64,000 nt of DNA from Treponema vincentii F0403 (GCF_000412995.1 NZ_KE332512.1:616697-680696), one strand, 5' to 3'. Numbered from the stretch's first letter, positions 8,438-17,230 are shown. The notes: generated from the letters alone by a model not told the origin. Numbers and translations are program-made.

Positions 8438-9592
8438 ATGAACACATTGACGATAAAAGAATGCACTGATATTGCAGCAAAACCGCCTGCTCAACATTTT
8501 TTGCAGAGCCGTTTTTGGGCGGAGTTTAAAAAACAGCAGGGGTGGACATACCGGCAATACGAGGTACATGCAGCCGGCACCCGTTCTTTTTTGCTCACCG
8601 TGCTGTTGCGGCAATTAAAACCGTTCGGCTACTTGGCTTATATTCCGATGGGGCCGGATATTCTCATCACCAGTGATTCAAGCCTCCCTGAAACGGCAGA
8701 AAAACGGGGCACGTCCCTTGCAAACCTTGCGGAAAAACTGGTGCCGTTATTGCCTCCGTATGTTTTTTTAATCCGGTTTGACCCACCGTGGGAATGTGCA
8801 ATAAAAAGCGGAAAAGCGAGAAAAGTGCAGGAAGCGTATTCTCAAAACTTTCCGCTTATTCCCTGTACCGATGGTAAGACACCGTGCCGTTTGCGTAAAG
8901 CGGTTTCAGATATTCAGCCCCCCGATACGGTGCAACTCGATTTACAGCAGCCTCTTGATGCGCTGCTCAATGCATGCAAACCGAAGTGGCGTTATAATAT
9001 CCGGCTTGCCGAAAAAAAAGGCGTACAAGTACGCTGTTTTTCCGGCAGCCAAGCGGAAGAAGTTATTCCGGTTTTTTATCAGCTCTACCGAGAAACCGCA
9101 GTAAGAGACGGTATTGCCATTCATACCGAAAATTATTACCGATCGCTTTGCCGGCTTGCTGCCGCCCGTGCTTCTGATTCCGAGCACATCCTTATTTCAG
9201 TTTATATCGCTTACTTTGAAGAAAAACCGCTTGCAGCAATCATTACGCTTTTTTCTCCTGCCGAAGCGGTATATCTGTACGGCGCTTCCTCGAATGAACA
9301 CCGAAATCTTATGCCCGCATACCTCTTGCAGTGGCAGGCAATTCAGGATGCTCAAAAATACGGCAGCCGCTCTTATGATTTCTACGGAATTCCCCCTACC
9401 GATGACCCCGCCCATCCCATGCACGGCCTTTACCGCTTTAAAACGGGATTTGGGGGAGCTATTATCCATCGGGTTGGAACGCTAGACATTCCCGTACGAG
9501 GCTGCCGTTATTGCCTATACTCCTTTGCCGAACGGCTTCGGGCATTTTGGTTTAAAACGCTCAAAAAAAAGCTTCGCGTTCGAAAAACATAA
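8438..9592 (+). CDS. FemAB-family aminoacyltransferase for peptidoglycan cross-bridge
   Basis: 384 residues, normal for FemA/FemB/FemX transferases, which add amino acids from aminoacyl-tRNA to lipid II. Both GNAT-like halves are visible: QSRFWAEFKKQQGW (about 27-40), KPKWRYNIRLAEKKGV (about 182-197), YLYGASSNEHRNLMPAYLLQW and the closing FYGIPPTDDPAHPMHGLYRFKTGFGG (about 312-337). Cytoplasmic face of the membrane. It would act on the lipid II pathway fed by the MraY-type enzyme at 714-1817. The ribosome site is weak. The amino acid transferred cannot be read from sequence. Confidence 0.85.
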   Translation: MNTLTIKECTDIAAKPPAQHFLQSRFWAEFKKQQGWTYRQYEVHAAGTRSFLLTVLLRQLKPFGYLAYIPMGPDILITSDSSLPETAEKRGTSLANLAEKLVPLLPPYVFLIRFDPPWECAIKSGKARKVQEAYSQNFPLIPCTDGKTPCRLRKAVSDIQPPDTVQLDLQQPLDALLNACKPKWRYNIRLAEKKGVQVRCFSGSQAEEVIPVFYQLYRETAVRDGIAIHTENYYRSLCRLAAARASDSEHILISVYIAYFEEKPLAAIITLFSPAEAVYLYGASSNEHRNLMPAYLLQWQAIQDAQKYGSRSYDFYGIPPTDDPAHPMHGLYRFKTGFGGAIIHRVGTLDIPVRGCRYCLYSFAERLRAFWFKTLKKKLRVRKT

Positions 9593-9636
9593 TTCCGCGG
9601 GTTAAAAAAGACAATCGGGCGGCAACATCCGATACA

Positions 9637-10527
9637 TTATAATAGGGAAATAGTTTCTATACTGAAAGCAGGTTCTTCCCCTGACTCATCAACATGCAAA
9701 ATATGATATTTGCCGAATGAACCAAAGGATTTTACGGTATACTCTTGGAATCCTGCATAGTCGTAGTATGCTCCGGGATGATAGTGCCCGCTGCAATATA
9801 ACTTTACGTGTGTCTGTGCAAAAAGCGAAATAAGTTCGGCACGCTCACGGGGATTGGAAAGGCTGAAATACACAATACCGTTACTGTACAGCGGGTAATG
9901 GGTAAAAATAAATTTCGTTTTTGAAGAGTCCCGGAATTTTTCTTTTAAGTTATAAAACTGAGGTCTACCTAATGTACCGCTTGCAGTGTCTAAAAAATAC
10001 CATTCCAGTTTTTTTGTTTCAAAATAATAGGAACTTTTATGCGGATAGCATGTTTGCTGCCACAATTTCCAACCGGAATTATAGAGATCATGATTCCCGA
10101 CGACATTATACACCGGCATCGGAATATCCCCGTAAGCCGGCAGTCTATTTTCCTCGGCAATGCGCTGTTCAAACGCCTTAACAGTCTCGTATTCAGCCGC
10201 AAAACCGTGATGAGCCACATCGCCGAGAATGATACAAAACAGCATCGGTGTTGAATGCGTCTCTCGGTATTGTTTTAAAGAGGCAAAAAACAGTTTTTGC
10301 CATGCAGGATGCCTTTTATTCCCAAAATGAATGTCCGCAAGGATCAAGCAATCATATTTTAACGACATTGGACTGCCGATAAACGGAAACTCAACAGCGT
10401 TCAGTTTTGCCACTTCCGTTGACCGCGCATCAACGGGATGCGGCCGCCAAAAAGCTTGCTGAACGCCTAATGAGCAACTCATCGAGCTAAAAAACAGAAT
10501 ACAGAAAAGAAAATATCTTATGCGCAT
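9637..10527 (-). CDS. Lipoprotein metallophosphoesterase
   Basis: 296 residues. A lipoprotein signal ends in SSMSC (about residues 14-18), so the enzyme should be anchored in a membrane outside the cytoplasm. All calcineurin-type metallophosphoesterase motifs are present in order: DIH, GDVAHHG, GNHDL, FTHYPLYS and GHYHPG. Substrate unknown. Its ATG overlaps the stop of the upstream barrel-like gene by one base (TAATG), so the two are translationally coupled. Confidence 0.85.
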   Translation of the reverse strand: MRIRYFLFCILFFSSMSCSLGVQQAFWRPHPVDARSTEVAKLNAVEFPFIGSPMSLKYDCLILADIHFGNKRHPAWQKLFFASLKQYRETHSTPMLFCIILGDVAHHGFAAEYETVKAFEQRIAEENRLPAYGDIPMPVYNVVGNHDLYNSGWKLWQQTCYPHKSSYYFETKKLEWYFLDTASGTLGRPQFYNLKEKFRDSSKTKFIFTHYPLYSNGIVYFSLSNPRERAELISLFAQTHVKLYCSGHYHPGAYYDYAGFQEYTVKSFGSFGKYHILHVDESGEEPAFSIETISLL

Positions 10528-11390
10528 TATAATTCCATCCCGATAACGGATTTAATCACAACATTTTCAGGATAGCCCGAAAATGTAAAGAGATCAGAAT
10601 ACCGTAGAATACCTTCTAAACCGAAATACAGACCTTGAGGAAGCTGATCGCCGCGGGACCGGTAATAGAGGTCAATGCTAAAGGAAGGATTTGCAAAAAC
10701 CGGATAAAGGAACCGTTCGTACGAGCTGATACCGCCGCCCAGATACCATTCCTTTTTGATAATACCGGTAAAGTGCACGGCAAATGTTATCGACGGCTGA
10801 CTAATAACAATGGTACGGCTATGCGGCACAGAAGCGCGTATCCACTGATACATATACCCTGTCTGCGCAAAGAAAATAAAGGCGTCGGGCAACGTCAGTG
10901 TATACTCAAAAGAAGCTAAAAGATCATGGATAGAGCCGATGGTATAGAGATAACTAAAATGATACGTTGTGCCTACTCCGATTTTATGCCGGAGATTATG
11001 AAGAGGGGTATACAAGGCTTTAAGGAGAACATCGGTATTTGCAGACGTAATCTGAATCCCTACTGCAGCTTCGGCAAAGCGGCAGGAATACTGCCCCAAT
11101 ATGTCAAAATAAAAAATATTCGGTTCCAACCCTTTTTTAATATTGAAAGAAGCTGCAGTGCTGACGTCAAACATCCCCCTGTCCGCTTTTTCATTCCCCA
11201 AGAGGGGTTGAGCGAAGCAATATTGTACTAGCAGTAAGATACTAAACGATGTAATCTGAGAAAGGCCTTTGATAATCTGTACTTTTAAAAATTTTTTTTG
11301 ACACCACGGTAATTTTGATATTATGCAGAGCATAGGCCGCATTATATTGATAAAAGAAGAAACAGACAAGAGCCCGCATAGTCCCCTCAA
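10527..11390 (-). CDS. Probable outer-membrane beta-barrel protein of unknown family
   Basis: Up to 287 residues. A hydrophobic stretch (ITSFSILLLVQYCFAQPLLG, about residues 46-65) looks like a signal peptide; because it sits so far in, the true start may be ATG 11342 or 11333. The rest alternates polar and aromatic residues in strand-like segments (TYHFSYLYTIGSI, TGYMYQWIRAS, EWYLGGGISSYERFLYP) and ends in a hydrophobic C-terminus, as barrels do. No named family recognised. Coupled to the phosphoesterase lipoprotein; divergent from the lipoprotein at 11471. Confidence 0.6.
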   Translation of the reverse strand: MRGLCGLLSVSSFINIMRPMLCIISKLPWCQKKFLKVQIIKGLSQITSFSILLLVQYCFAQPLLGNEKADRGMFDVSTAASFNIKKGLEPNIFYFDILGQYSCRFAEAAVGIQITSANTDVLLKALYTPLHNLRHKIGVGTTYHFSYLYTIGSIHDLLASFEYTLTLPDAFIFFAQTGYMYQWIRASVPHSRTIVISQPSITFAVHFTGIIKKEWYLGGGISSYERFLYPVFANPSFSIDLYYRSRGDQLPQGLYFGLEGILRYSDLFTFSGYPENVVIKSVIGMEL

Positions 11391-11409
11391 TGAAGCCTCT
11401 ATGGAATAT

Positions 11410-11438
11410 TTGACAGCAGATAGCGCTCCGTATATAGT
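11410..11438 (+). promoter_or_regulatory. Strong promoter for the lipoprotein gene at 11471
   Basis: TTGACA (11410-11415), exactly 17 bases, TATAGT (11433-11438). Predicted transcription start about 11445, which leaves too little leader for an ATG at 11450 but a normal leader for the GTG at 11471. Confidence 0.75.
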
Positions 11439-11470
11439 AGGAACATGAGATGCGGATAGAGAGGATTTAC

Positions 11471-12334
11471 GTGCAAAAGTTTTATTTTTCTAAAGTATTA
11501 GGAGCCGGTTTTATCATCGCAGTTATTATGCTGACAAACAGCTGTGTATCGCATCCCCCTAAGCATGATACCCAAGCCTTCGGCGCCATCGGAACGGAAG
11601 CGGACATGTATGTATTTGCTCCTGTGTACGGGAATGAACCTTTACTGCAGACCGTACTTACCGCTTTCGTACCGGAGAAAACAGCGGCGCAATACCTTGA
11701 TAGGACGTCGGCGTTGTATATCGGGGCGGAGTACGGAGCCGTTCCGTCTGTAACCGTTATATCTACCGGGTCTTATCCTACCAGTTTGGGTGATTTACTG
11801 TTTTCAAAAAAAGACGGCTGGGAAAAACATAAGGCAACTGCACTCAGCAATACCAGCTATTATTCTTCTGCGGTTGCGGATATACTGATGCGGGAAAGGA
11901 CAGCCTTTATGCTATTAGGTACCGAACAGCGGAATACGGCGGCGTTTTTGCAACACATAGCCGATCCTCGCCCGCCTATCTTCCCTCCTCGGTTCCAAGC
12001 GCTACCCGAATCCGGCAGCATCAGTGAAATCGGTCTATATACCCGGTCGGGAAGCCGCCTGATAACCGCCATGCTTGGCTTAGATGGGGTCGATCTTCCG
12101 ATACGATCGATAGAACTCTATCTGAAAAAAAATATCGACTCTGTCTATAAGTGTTCTGCAGCATTTGAGGCGGTTGATGCCCGTTCGGCACTCGTCATCA
12201 GATTGCTTCTTAGCCGTAGTATGGCCGGAGAATTTTCCGTGCAAGGCTCTTCTGTTTTCGTAGAAAATGCCGATATTACAGAAAAAGAATTGATTAAATT
12301 ATTGCAGGGCGTCTTTGCAGCATATCATTTTTAA
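11471..12334 (+). CDS. Lipoprotein of unknown function
   Basis: 287 residues from the GTG start at 11471, chosen because GAGG lies 6 bases upstream and the promoter would start transcription near 11445; ATG 11450 is the alternative. The signal segment ends in the lipobox LTNSC, predicting a lipidated cysteine near residue 26. The mature protein has no family I recognise; it has repeated short strands and an IRLLLSRSMAGEF segment near the C-terminus. Probably envelope-attached. Confidence 0.7.
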   Translation: MQKFYFSKVLGAGFIIAVIMLTNSCVSHPPKHDTQAFGAIGTEADMYVFAPVYGNEPLLQTVLTAFVPEKTAAQYLDRTSALYIGAEYGAVPSVTVISTGSYPTSLGDLLFSKKDGWEKHKATALSNTSYYSSAVADILMRERTAFMLLGTEQRNTAAFLQHIADPRPPIFPPRFQALPESGSISEIGLYTRSGSRLITAMLGLDGVDLPIRSIELYLKKNIDSVYKCSAAFEAVDARSALVIRLLLSRSMAGEFSVQGSSVFVENADITEKELIKLLQGVFAAYHF

Positions 12335-12392
12335 CAGCATAAGCGTTGTTTAGCACTGCCCTGACTTATTTCTATTAACCGATGAGGTACGT

Positions 12393-12704
12393 ATGCCTAC
12401 TTATGACTATATGTGCGATTCTTGCAAGATAACATTTGAAGTTCAGCACAAAATGACCGATAATCCCGTCATTGTTTGTCCGCAATGCGGAGCACCCGCC
12501 CACCAAATATTGTCTGCAGGATTTGGGTTAAACTTTACCGGCAAAGGCTTTTACCAAACCGATACACGGAACACGGCATCATCGGTACCTTCTTCCGCAG
12601 GAAAAACCGATAGAAATCCTGCTGCGGCCGAAAAAAACGTTACGACGCCGCATAGCTGCACCGGCGGCTGCGGTTGCTCAAACAGCTGTGCTTGTTCAAG
12701 CTAA
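12393..12704 (+). CDS. FmdB-type zinc-ribbon protein
   Basis: 103 residues. The first 50 match the FmdB/CxxC_CxxC_SSSS regulatory-protein family: MPTYDYMCDSC...VCPQCGAPAHQILSAGFGL. The tail is low-complexity and ends in a cysteine cluster (CTGGCGCSNSCACSS) likely to bind metal. The family is widespread and functionally vague. GAGG sits upstream of the ATG. It is followed 4 bases later by another zinc-ribbon gene, so the two probably form a pair. Confidence 0.8.
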   Translation: MPTYDYMCDSCKITFEVQHKMTDNPVIVCPQCGAPAHQILSAGFGLNFTGKGFYQTDTRNTASSVPSSAGKTDRNPAAAEKNVTTPHSCTGGCGCSNSCACSS

Positions 12705-12708
12705 TCAT

Positions 12709-13065
12709 ATGAATAAACAACCTAAATTTTTTTGTGAAAATTGTAATGCAGAAGTTCGCCGTGATGCAGTAATCTGCCCGAATTGCGGTCGTTTTTTTGC
12801 CTCGGTACGTTGTCCTGCCTGTGGATTTACGGGAACTCACAAAGAATTTAAAGACGGATGCCCTTCATGCGGTTACGCGTTTAGTCCTGATGTGCAAGAG
12901 AATAAAAAACATAATGTAAAAAAAAGAAAAAAGAAATTTCGTATTGTTCAGTTTACCGGACATAAAGATACTACCAGTACCGATACCGATCCTTTACCTT
13001 TGTGGGTATACGGGCTGGTTCTTTTACTGTGCGCAATCCTCACCCTCATTTTCATCTTATATTAA
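12709..13065 (+). CDS. Membrane-anchored double zinc-ribbon protein
   Basis: 118 residues from ATG 12709. Two zinc-ribbon units fill the N-terminal half: CENCNAEVRRDAVICPNCGRFF and CPACGFTGTHKEFKDGCPSCGYAF. A lysine-rich linker (about 65-80) follows, then one C-terminal membrane helix (WVYGLVLLLCAILTLIFILY). No ribosome site of its own, which suggests coupling to the preceding gene. Function unknown; the layout suggests a cytoplasmic metal-binding head tied to the inner membrane. Confidence 0.75.
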   Translation: MNKQPKFFCENCNAEVRRDAVICPNCGRFFASVRCPACGFTGTHKEFKDGCPSCGYAFSPDVQENKKHNVKKRKKKFRIVQFTGHKDTTSTDTDPLPLWVYGLVLLLCAILTLIFILY

Positions 13066-13082
13066 AAATGGCAATCTTCCCC

Positions 13083-13112
13083 TTGCACTGAAAGCAGTAA
13101 AAATGCTATAGT
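13083..13112 (+). promoter_or_regulatory. Promoter for the uracil permease gene
   Basis: TTGCAC (13083-13088), 18-base spacer, TATAGT (13107-13112), 67 bases before the start codon. Confidence 0.5.
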
Positions 13113-13179
13113 GTGGAAATTTTGGGCAAGTGCCGGCGGCATAGCTCGGTACTGCTTGTATATTTCGGTGGAGGTTTTG

Positions 13180-14436
13180 ATGAAAAAAATCTATCAGGTA
13201 GATGAAAAAGTACCGGCAAGTCTTTTTCTTCCGCTCAGTCTGCAGCACACATTTGCAATGTTCGGTGCATCGGTTCTGGTTCCCATTATTTTCCAAATCG
13301 ATCCGGGTATAGTACTGCTGATGAACGGAGTAGGCACGCTGCTTTTTATCCTTATCGGTAAGGGAAAAGCACCGGCTTATTTAGGTTCAAGTTTTGCGTT
13401 TTTAGGGCCTGCCGGACTGATTATTTCAAGCATGGGATTTCAATATGCGCTCGGTGCCTTTGTGGTAACGGGACTGCTTGGATGTCTTATCGCTTTGATT
13501 ATCTATAAATTCGGTTCATCATGGATTGATATTATCCTACCCCCTGCAGCAATGGGTTCGGTCGTTGCGCTTATTGGGTTTGAATTGGTAGGACTTACCA
13601 TCCGTGGCGGCAATATCGGCGCCAATATTATGACCGATAGCGTTGCTACCGCAGATATCGTCGTCTTTTTTATAACCCTCGGCGTTGCAGTATTCGGGTC
13701 GGTGCTTTTTAGAGGCTTCTTTTCCACTATTCCAATTCTTATCGCAATTATTGCCGGATACGCAGCTTCCGTCTTTTTTGGATTAGTCGACTTTACACCG
13801 ATTAAAGAAGCGGGACTTTTTACCCTTCCCCATTTTCAGCTGCCTAAATTCGACATCAAAGCAATTTTAACAATGCTTCCGGTACTGCTTGTCATCACCA
13901 GTGAGCATATCAGCCATCAGGTAGTTACCTCAAACATTATTAAACGCGACCTTCTTAAAGATCCGGGATTACACCGCACTATCTTTGCAGACAACTTCTC
14001 CACAGCGCTTTCGGGTATGGTCGGCGGCGTTCCCACGACAACATACGGGGAGAACATCGGTGTTATGGCTGTTACCGGTGTATACAGCGTGTACGTTATC
14101 GGGGGAGCAGCCGTCATTTCCATCCTGATGGCCTTTATCAGCCCGCTTGCAGCAATTATTCAAACCATACCGGGCGATGTTATCGGCGGCGTAACGTTCT
14201 TATTATACGGTATGATCGGTGCATCCGGTATCCGGCTCTTGGTTGACTCAAAAATAGATTATTCCAAACCGAAAAACTTGATGCTGACATCCGTTGTCTT
14301 TACAACCGGATTAAGCGGCATATCCATTAGGCTGGGACAAATCGAGTTTAAAGGCATGGTACTTGCCTCCGCCGTTGCGGTATTGATGAGTTTAATCTTT
14401 TATATCTTTGAAAAAATAAACGCCTTAGAATCTTAA
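13180..14436 (+). CDS. uraA: Uracil/xanthine permease (NCS2 family)
   Basis: 418 residues with about 14 hydrophobic segments. NCS2 markers are visible: SLQHTFAMFGASVLVP near residues 18-33, an SSFAFLGP segment near 70-77, and SEHISHQVVTSN plus the Gly/Thr-rich GGVPTTTYGENIGVMAVTGVYS (about 280-301), the substrate-binding region with its conserved Glu. The length and motifs fit the uracil transporter UraA/PyrP, a proton symporter; a xanthine substrate cannot be excluded. GGAGG lies 7 bases before the ATG. Confidence 0.88.
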   Translation: MKKIYQVDEKVPASLFLPLSLQHTFAMFGASVLVPIIFQIDPGIVLLMNGVGTLLFILIGKGKAPAYLGSSFAFLGPAGLIISSMGFQYALGAFVVTGLLGCLIALIIYKFGSSWIDIILPPAAMGSVVALIGFELVGLTIRGGNIGANIMTDSVATADIVVFFITLGVAVFGSVLFRGFFSTIPILIAIIAGYAASVFFGLVDFTPIKEAGLFTLPHFQLPKFDIKAILTMLPVLLVITSEHISHQVVTSNIIKRDLLKDPGLHRTIFADNFSTALSGMVGGVPTTTYGENIGVMAVTGVYSVYVIGGAAVISILMAFISPLAAIIQTIPGDVIGGVTFLLYGMIGASGIRLLVDSKIDYSKPKNLMLTSVVFTTGLSGISIRLGQIEFKGMVLASAVAVLMSLIFYIFEKINALES

Positions 14437-14450
14437 AAAAGCGTCAGACA

Positions 14451-14482
14451 GTGCAGTTTCCTGTGCAGGAAATACACTGCAC
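14451..14482. terminator. Bidirectional hairpin between uraA and rpsD
   Basis: Nested arms GTGCAG/CTGCAC and TTCCTG/CAGGAA form one long hairpin in the gap between two converging genes. T-rich sequence follows on the plus strand (14493-14500). Confidence 0.65.
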
Positions 14483-14504
14483 AGGATGCTCAAATTTTTA
14501 AAAA

Positions 14505-15119
14505 TTATCGAGAATAGAATTCAACAACATACTGAATATTTCCAACAGGCTGTATATCGGCAGGAGTCGGCAGCGTTGTTACCGTTGCAGAGAGATTTTC
14601 ATCGTTAACGGAAAGCCACGAACCTTTTCCTCCTTGCACGGTGCTCAAGTTGTGCCGGATAAGGTTTTGAAAACCTTTCTTATCTTTGGTTGTGATAACA
14701 TCGCCGACTTTAACCCGCATGGACGGGATATTTGCTGGTTTACCGTTCAGTAAGAAATACGCATGGGAAACCATCTGGCGCGCTTGCGCACGGCTTACTG
14801 CAAAGCCCATTCGATAAATGGTATTGTCTAACCGCTGCTCCATTAAAGAAAGCATATTATCGCCGGTAACGCCGGACATCTTCAATGCCTTTTGGAACAG
14901 ATTGCTGAACTGACGTTCGGACATCCCATAAGCAAAGCGGAATTTCTGTTTTTCTTTTAACTGTTCACCGTAAACGGAGAGCTTTCCGCGTTGTTTAGCG
15001 CCGCGTTCCTTTCCGGGCGCATTCGGTTTTCTATCCAATAACTTACTGTACTTAGGATTTCCAAAAATATTTGATCCGAACCGGCGGACCAATTTACCTT
15101 TCGGCTGTCTCGTTGCCAT
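14505..15119 (-). CDS. rpsD: 30S ribosomal protein S4
   Basis: 204 residues. The N-terminus (KLVRRFGSNIFGNP), the central SERQFSNLFQKALKMSG and the S4 RNA-binding domain (MEQRLDNTIYRMGFAVSRAQARQMVSHAYFLLNGK, about 91-125) are unmistakable. S4 nucleates 30S assembly. Here the gene stands alone instead of in an alpha-operon. The AGGTG ribosome site and a 17-bp hairpin (15144-15160) precede it; S4 represses its own mRNA in other bacteria, so the leader may be regulatory. Confidence 0.97.
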   Translation of the reverse strand: MATRQPKGKLVRRFGSNIFGNPKYSKLLDRKPNAPGKERGAKQRGKLSVYGEQLKEKQKFRFAYGMSERQFSNLFQKALKMSGVTGDNMLSLMEQRLDNTIYRMGFAVSRAQARQMVSHAYFLLNGKPANIPSMRVKVGDVITTKDKKGFQNLIRHNLSTVQGGKGSWLSVNDENLSATVTTLPTPADIQPVGNIQYVVEFYSR

Positions 15120-15143
15120 TTTTCACCTCGTAAATCTAATAAG

Positions 15144-15160
15144 GACACCGCAGCGGTGTC
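15144..15160 (-). promoter_or_regulatory. Leader hairpin upstream of rpsD
   Basis: GACACCGC / GCGGTGTC, 8 bp with a one-base centre, 15 bases before the ribosome site of rpsD. Placed where an S4-responsive structure could act; this role is inferred from position only. Confidence 0.45.
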
Positions 15161-15303
15161 ATAATAGTCTCTTTTATTAGGGAACGATAAAAAAGAGCAT
15201 GGAAAACACAGGAACCCGCAATAGGAATGCCCGATGTTTTCCGGATCATGCCCGCCGCACTTCATAGAGATGAGAGCCGCGTACGGCGAAACATAACAAT
15301 ACA

Positions 15304-15332
15304 ACTTATCGCAAAACAACAAGTTTTGTCAA
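15304..15332 (-). promoter_or_regulatory. Possible rpsD promoter
   Basis: On the minus strand a perfect TTGACA (15332-15327) is followed after 17 bases by ATAAGT (15309-15304). The -10 is poor, and the predicted leader would be about 175 bases. Confidence 0.4.
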
Positions 15333-15371
15333 GCTAGCCGAAAATCTAATATAGAGCTAGCCGAAAATCTA
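15332..15371. repeat. Two 17-bp direct repeats
   Basis: AGCTAGCCGAAAATCTA occurs at 15332-15348 and 15355-15371, a 23-bp period. It lies just upstream of the rpsD promoter and touches the next family B hairpin. Function unknown. Confidence 0.6.
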
Positions 15372-15373
15372 AG

Positions 15374-15412
15374 AAAAACCTCTAAAAACTGAAGTTTTTA
15401 GAGGTTCCCACT
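15374..15412. repeat. Family B hairpin repeat
   Basis: AACCTCTAAAAACT and AGTTTTTAGAGGTT arms with almost no loop, ending in CCC. Nearly identical to the copy at 638-680. Confidence 0.7.
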
Positions 15413-15440
15413 TGCTTTGAAATTGTCTTTTCAGAAGGTC

Positions 15441-15469
15441 TTGACTTTATTTAAAATCTTCGATATAGT
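15441..15469 (+). promoter_or_regulatory. Promoter for tRNA-Leu
   Basis: TTGACT (15441-15446), 17-base spacer, TATAGT (15464-15469), 17 bases before the tRNA. Confidence 0.65.
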
Positions 15470-15486
15470 ACGTCATCGTTACGAAT

Positions 15487-15568
15487 GCGGCGGTGGTGGA
15501 ATTGGTAGACACGTCAGCTTGAGGTGCTGATGCCGCGAGGTGTGCTGGTTCAAGTCCAGTTCGCCGCA
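15487..15568 (+). tRNA. tRNA-Leu (anticodon GAG)
   Basis: Acceptor arms GCGGCGG and TCGCCGC (one G-U) with discriminator A; D-arm GTGGAATTGGTAGACAC; anticodon stem TCAGC/GCTGA around loop TTGAGGT, giving GAG; a long class II variable arm (TGCCGCGAGGTGTG region); T-arm CTGGTTCAAGTCCAG. The 82-base length is normal for tRNA-Leu. CCA is not encoded. Confidence 0.95.
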
Positions 15569-15570
15569 TA

Positions 15571-15609
15571 AAGGCTTCTTTTGAAATTCAAAAGAAGCCT
15601 TTTTTATTT
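15571..15609 (+). terminator. Terminator after tRNA-Leu
   Basis: AAAGGCTTCTTTT and AAAAGAAGCCTTTTTT form a long stem followed by a T-tract just after the tRNA. In reverse it may also serve nothing else, as the next gene ends at 15656. Confidence 0.8.
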
Positions 15610-15655
15610 TACCCAAATTTACGCAAGCGCACACTTATATATTGGTGCAGCCTCT

Positions 15656-16378
15656 TTAATTTTCCGAATTTTGCTGCGGAGCTGCCGTTTTCGTATCTTT
15701 TTGTGTAAAATGTATCGAAGCCCGGGCTGCCCCTCCCGAAAAGATAATACGGCGTTTTGCTTTCGCGCTGCCGTATTCGCCCGGACTCCCGGTAAGCGTA
15801 TTACCTGCAATAGCGAGTGAACCTCCGTTCTGGACGTAATCGATATGATATTCGGTTTCTTCCGCAGGAAAGATAATATCGGCCGCTGCATCGGTTACGG
15901 TAAATGCGCAGGATCTGACAATCTGCGTTTTATTAAACGACAAAGTACCCCGTGCGAGGTTGATAACGGCATTTTTAAATACACAATCGCTGCCCGTTAT
16001 TGCCCCCATATTCAACATGGCGAGAATATGCACTGCCTGTACTCCGTCGAGACGGATATCCGCACGGTTAACCCGTATACTGCAGTTTTCCAGCAGCATT
16101 TGTTTCGGTATAAAGACGTAAAGGGTACCTTGAGAAGGAGTCATTTGACGTATCCGCAATGTTTTTTGGGTTTCTATACAAGAAAGTTTTTTTCCTTCTG
16201 CAAGTTCAAACCGATATGCAATACGTTCTTCCTCAAAAGCTTCCGCAACCAGATGTACCTGAGACAGTTCAATATCAAGGCCGTCCGTCGCCGGGCGTGC
16301 ATAGGTAAGATCTTGGCCGAACGCGGCAACTGCACATAATAACAATACAACTGCAAACGGGATATTTTTTTTCATCAT
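15656..16378 (-). CDS. Exported protein of unknown function
   Basis: 240 residues with a signal peptide (KKNIPFAVVLLLCAVAAFGQ). The mature protein consists of short strands with recurring small motifs (IRVNRADIRLDGV, GAITGSDCVFKNAVINLARGTLSF). This resembles the right-handed beta-helix or DUF4097-like adhesin architecture, without a firm family match. It lies 51 bases downstream of the YggS gene and probably shares its transcript. No clear ribosome site. Periplasmic or surface-exposed location inferred from the signal. Confidence 0.65.
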   Translation of the reverse strand: MMKKNIPFAVVLLLCAVAAFGQDLTYARPATDGLDIELSQVHLVAEAFEEERIAYRFELAEGKKLSCIETQKTLRIRQMTPSQGTLYVFIPKQMLLENCSIRVNRADIRLDGVQAVHILAMLNMGAITGSDCVFKNAVINLARGTLSFNKTQIVRSCAFTVTDAAADIIFPAEETEYHIDYVQNGGSLAIAGNTLTGSPGEYGSAKAKRRIIFSGGAARASIHFTQKDTKTAAPQQNSEN

Positions 16379-16429
16379 AACGGTGCTGTATCATTCCTTA
16401 ACAAGGCTACCGGCATTTTGTCTATCTTA

Positions 16430-17152
16430 CTAAGCTGGCCAATAGTGAGTATCGGGATAATGGCGTTCGCCGAATACGGCCGTTCCGATGCGAAGCATTG
16501 TCGAACCTTCTTCAATTGCAATTTCCAAATCTCCCGACATTCCCATCGAAAGAACATCGGTAGAAATATTCGGAAGCTTCATTTCGGCAACCTGCTTTTG
16601 CACGTGTTTAAGGCAGCGGAAGCATGCGCGTACCTTATCTTCTTCTCCGGAAAACAACCCGATGGTCATAAATCCTCGAATATTAAGGTGAGGCAAGGCA
16701 GCTATTGCTTTTACCAAGTTTTCTGCATCCCCGGGCTTACAGCCGAATTTACTTTCTTCCGCCGAAGTATTCACCTGTACTAAAATTTCGATGCTGCGCC
16801 CTTCCTGCGCAAGCCGCTGTTCCAATTTCTGTGCCGTATCGAGATTATCAATTGATTGTATGCATTGCACATACCGGATAACCTCCTTAATCTTATTCGA
16901 TTGTAAATGCCCGATAAAATGTGCCGTATGGGGAACTGCAGAAAGCGCTTCATATTTATCGTGCAGCTCCTGCACCTTGTTTTCGCCTATTAAGGTGCAT
17001 CCGCAAGAAAAAGCCTGCAGAATCCGCTCCGGCTCAACGGTTTTTGTTGCAAGCAGCAGCTGAAGTTCTTTTGGGTCGCGCCCCGCCTTCTTACAAGCTG
17101 TATTAATCCGTTCCATAATATGCCGGATGTTTTCTTGAATAGTGTTTTCCAT
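16430..17152 (-). CDS. YggS/PROSC-family pyridoxal-phosphate homeostasis protein
   Basis: 240 residues. Family landmarks: LLLATKTVEPERI (about 32-44, with the PLP lysine in ATK), IGENKVQE (about 76-83), HFIGHLQSNK (about 98-107), GFMTIG (about 160-165) and the phosphate-binding LSMGMSGDLEIAIEEGSTMLRIGTAVFG (about 203-230). Proteins of this family bind PLP without known catalysis and buffer its free level. The family usually sits near cell-division or proC genes; here the neighbours are exported unknowns. Confidence 0.93.
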   Translation of the reverse strand: MENTIQENIRHIMERINTACKKAGRDPKELQLLLATKTVEPERILQAFSCGCTLIGENKVQELHDKYEALSAVPHTAHFIGHLQSNKIKEVIRYVQCIQSIDNLDTAQKLEQRLAQEGRSIEILVQVNTSAEESKFGCKPGDAENLVKAIAALPHLNIRGFMTIGLFSGEEDKVRACFRCLKHVQKQVAEMKLPNISTDVLSMGMSGDLEIAIEEGSTMLRIGTAVFGERHYPDTHYWPA

Positions 17153-17230
17153 AAGAGTTTACCTAAAGCCCCTGATATTTTAAATTATATAACCCCTTCG
17201 GTATTTATGCAAGAATCGTATATGCTGCCG

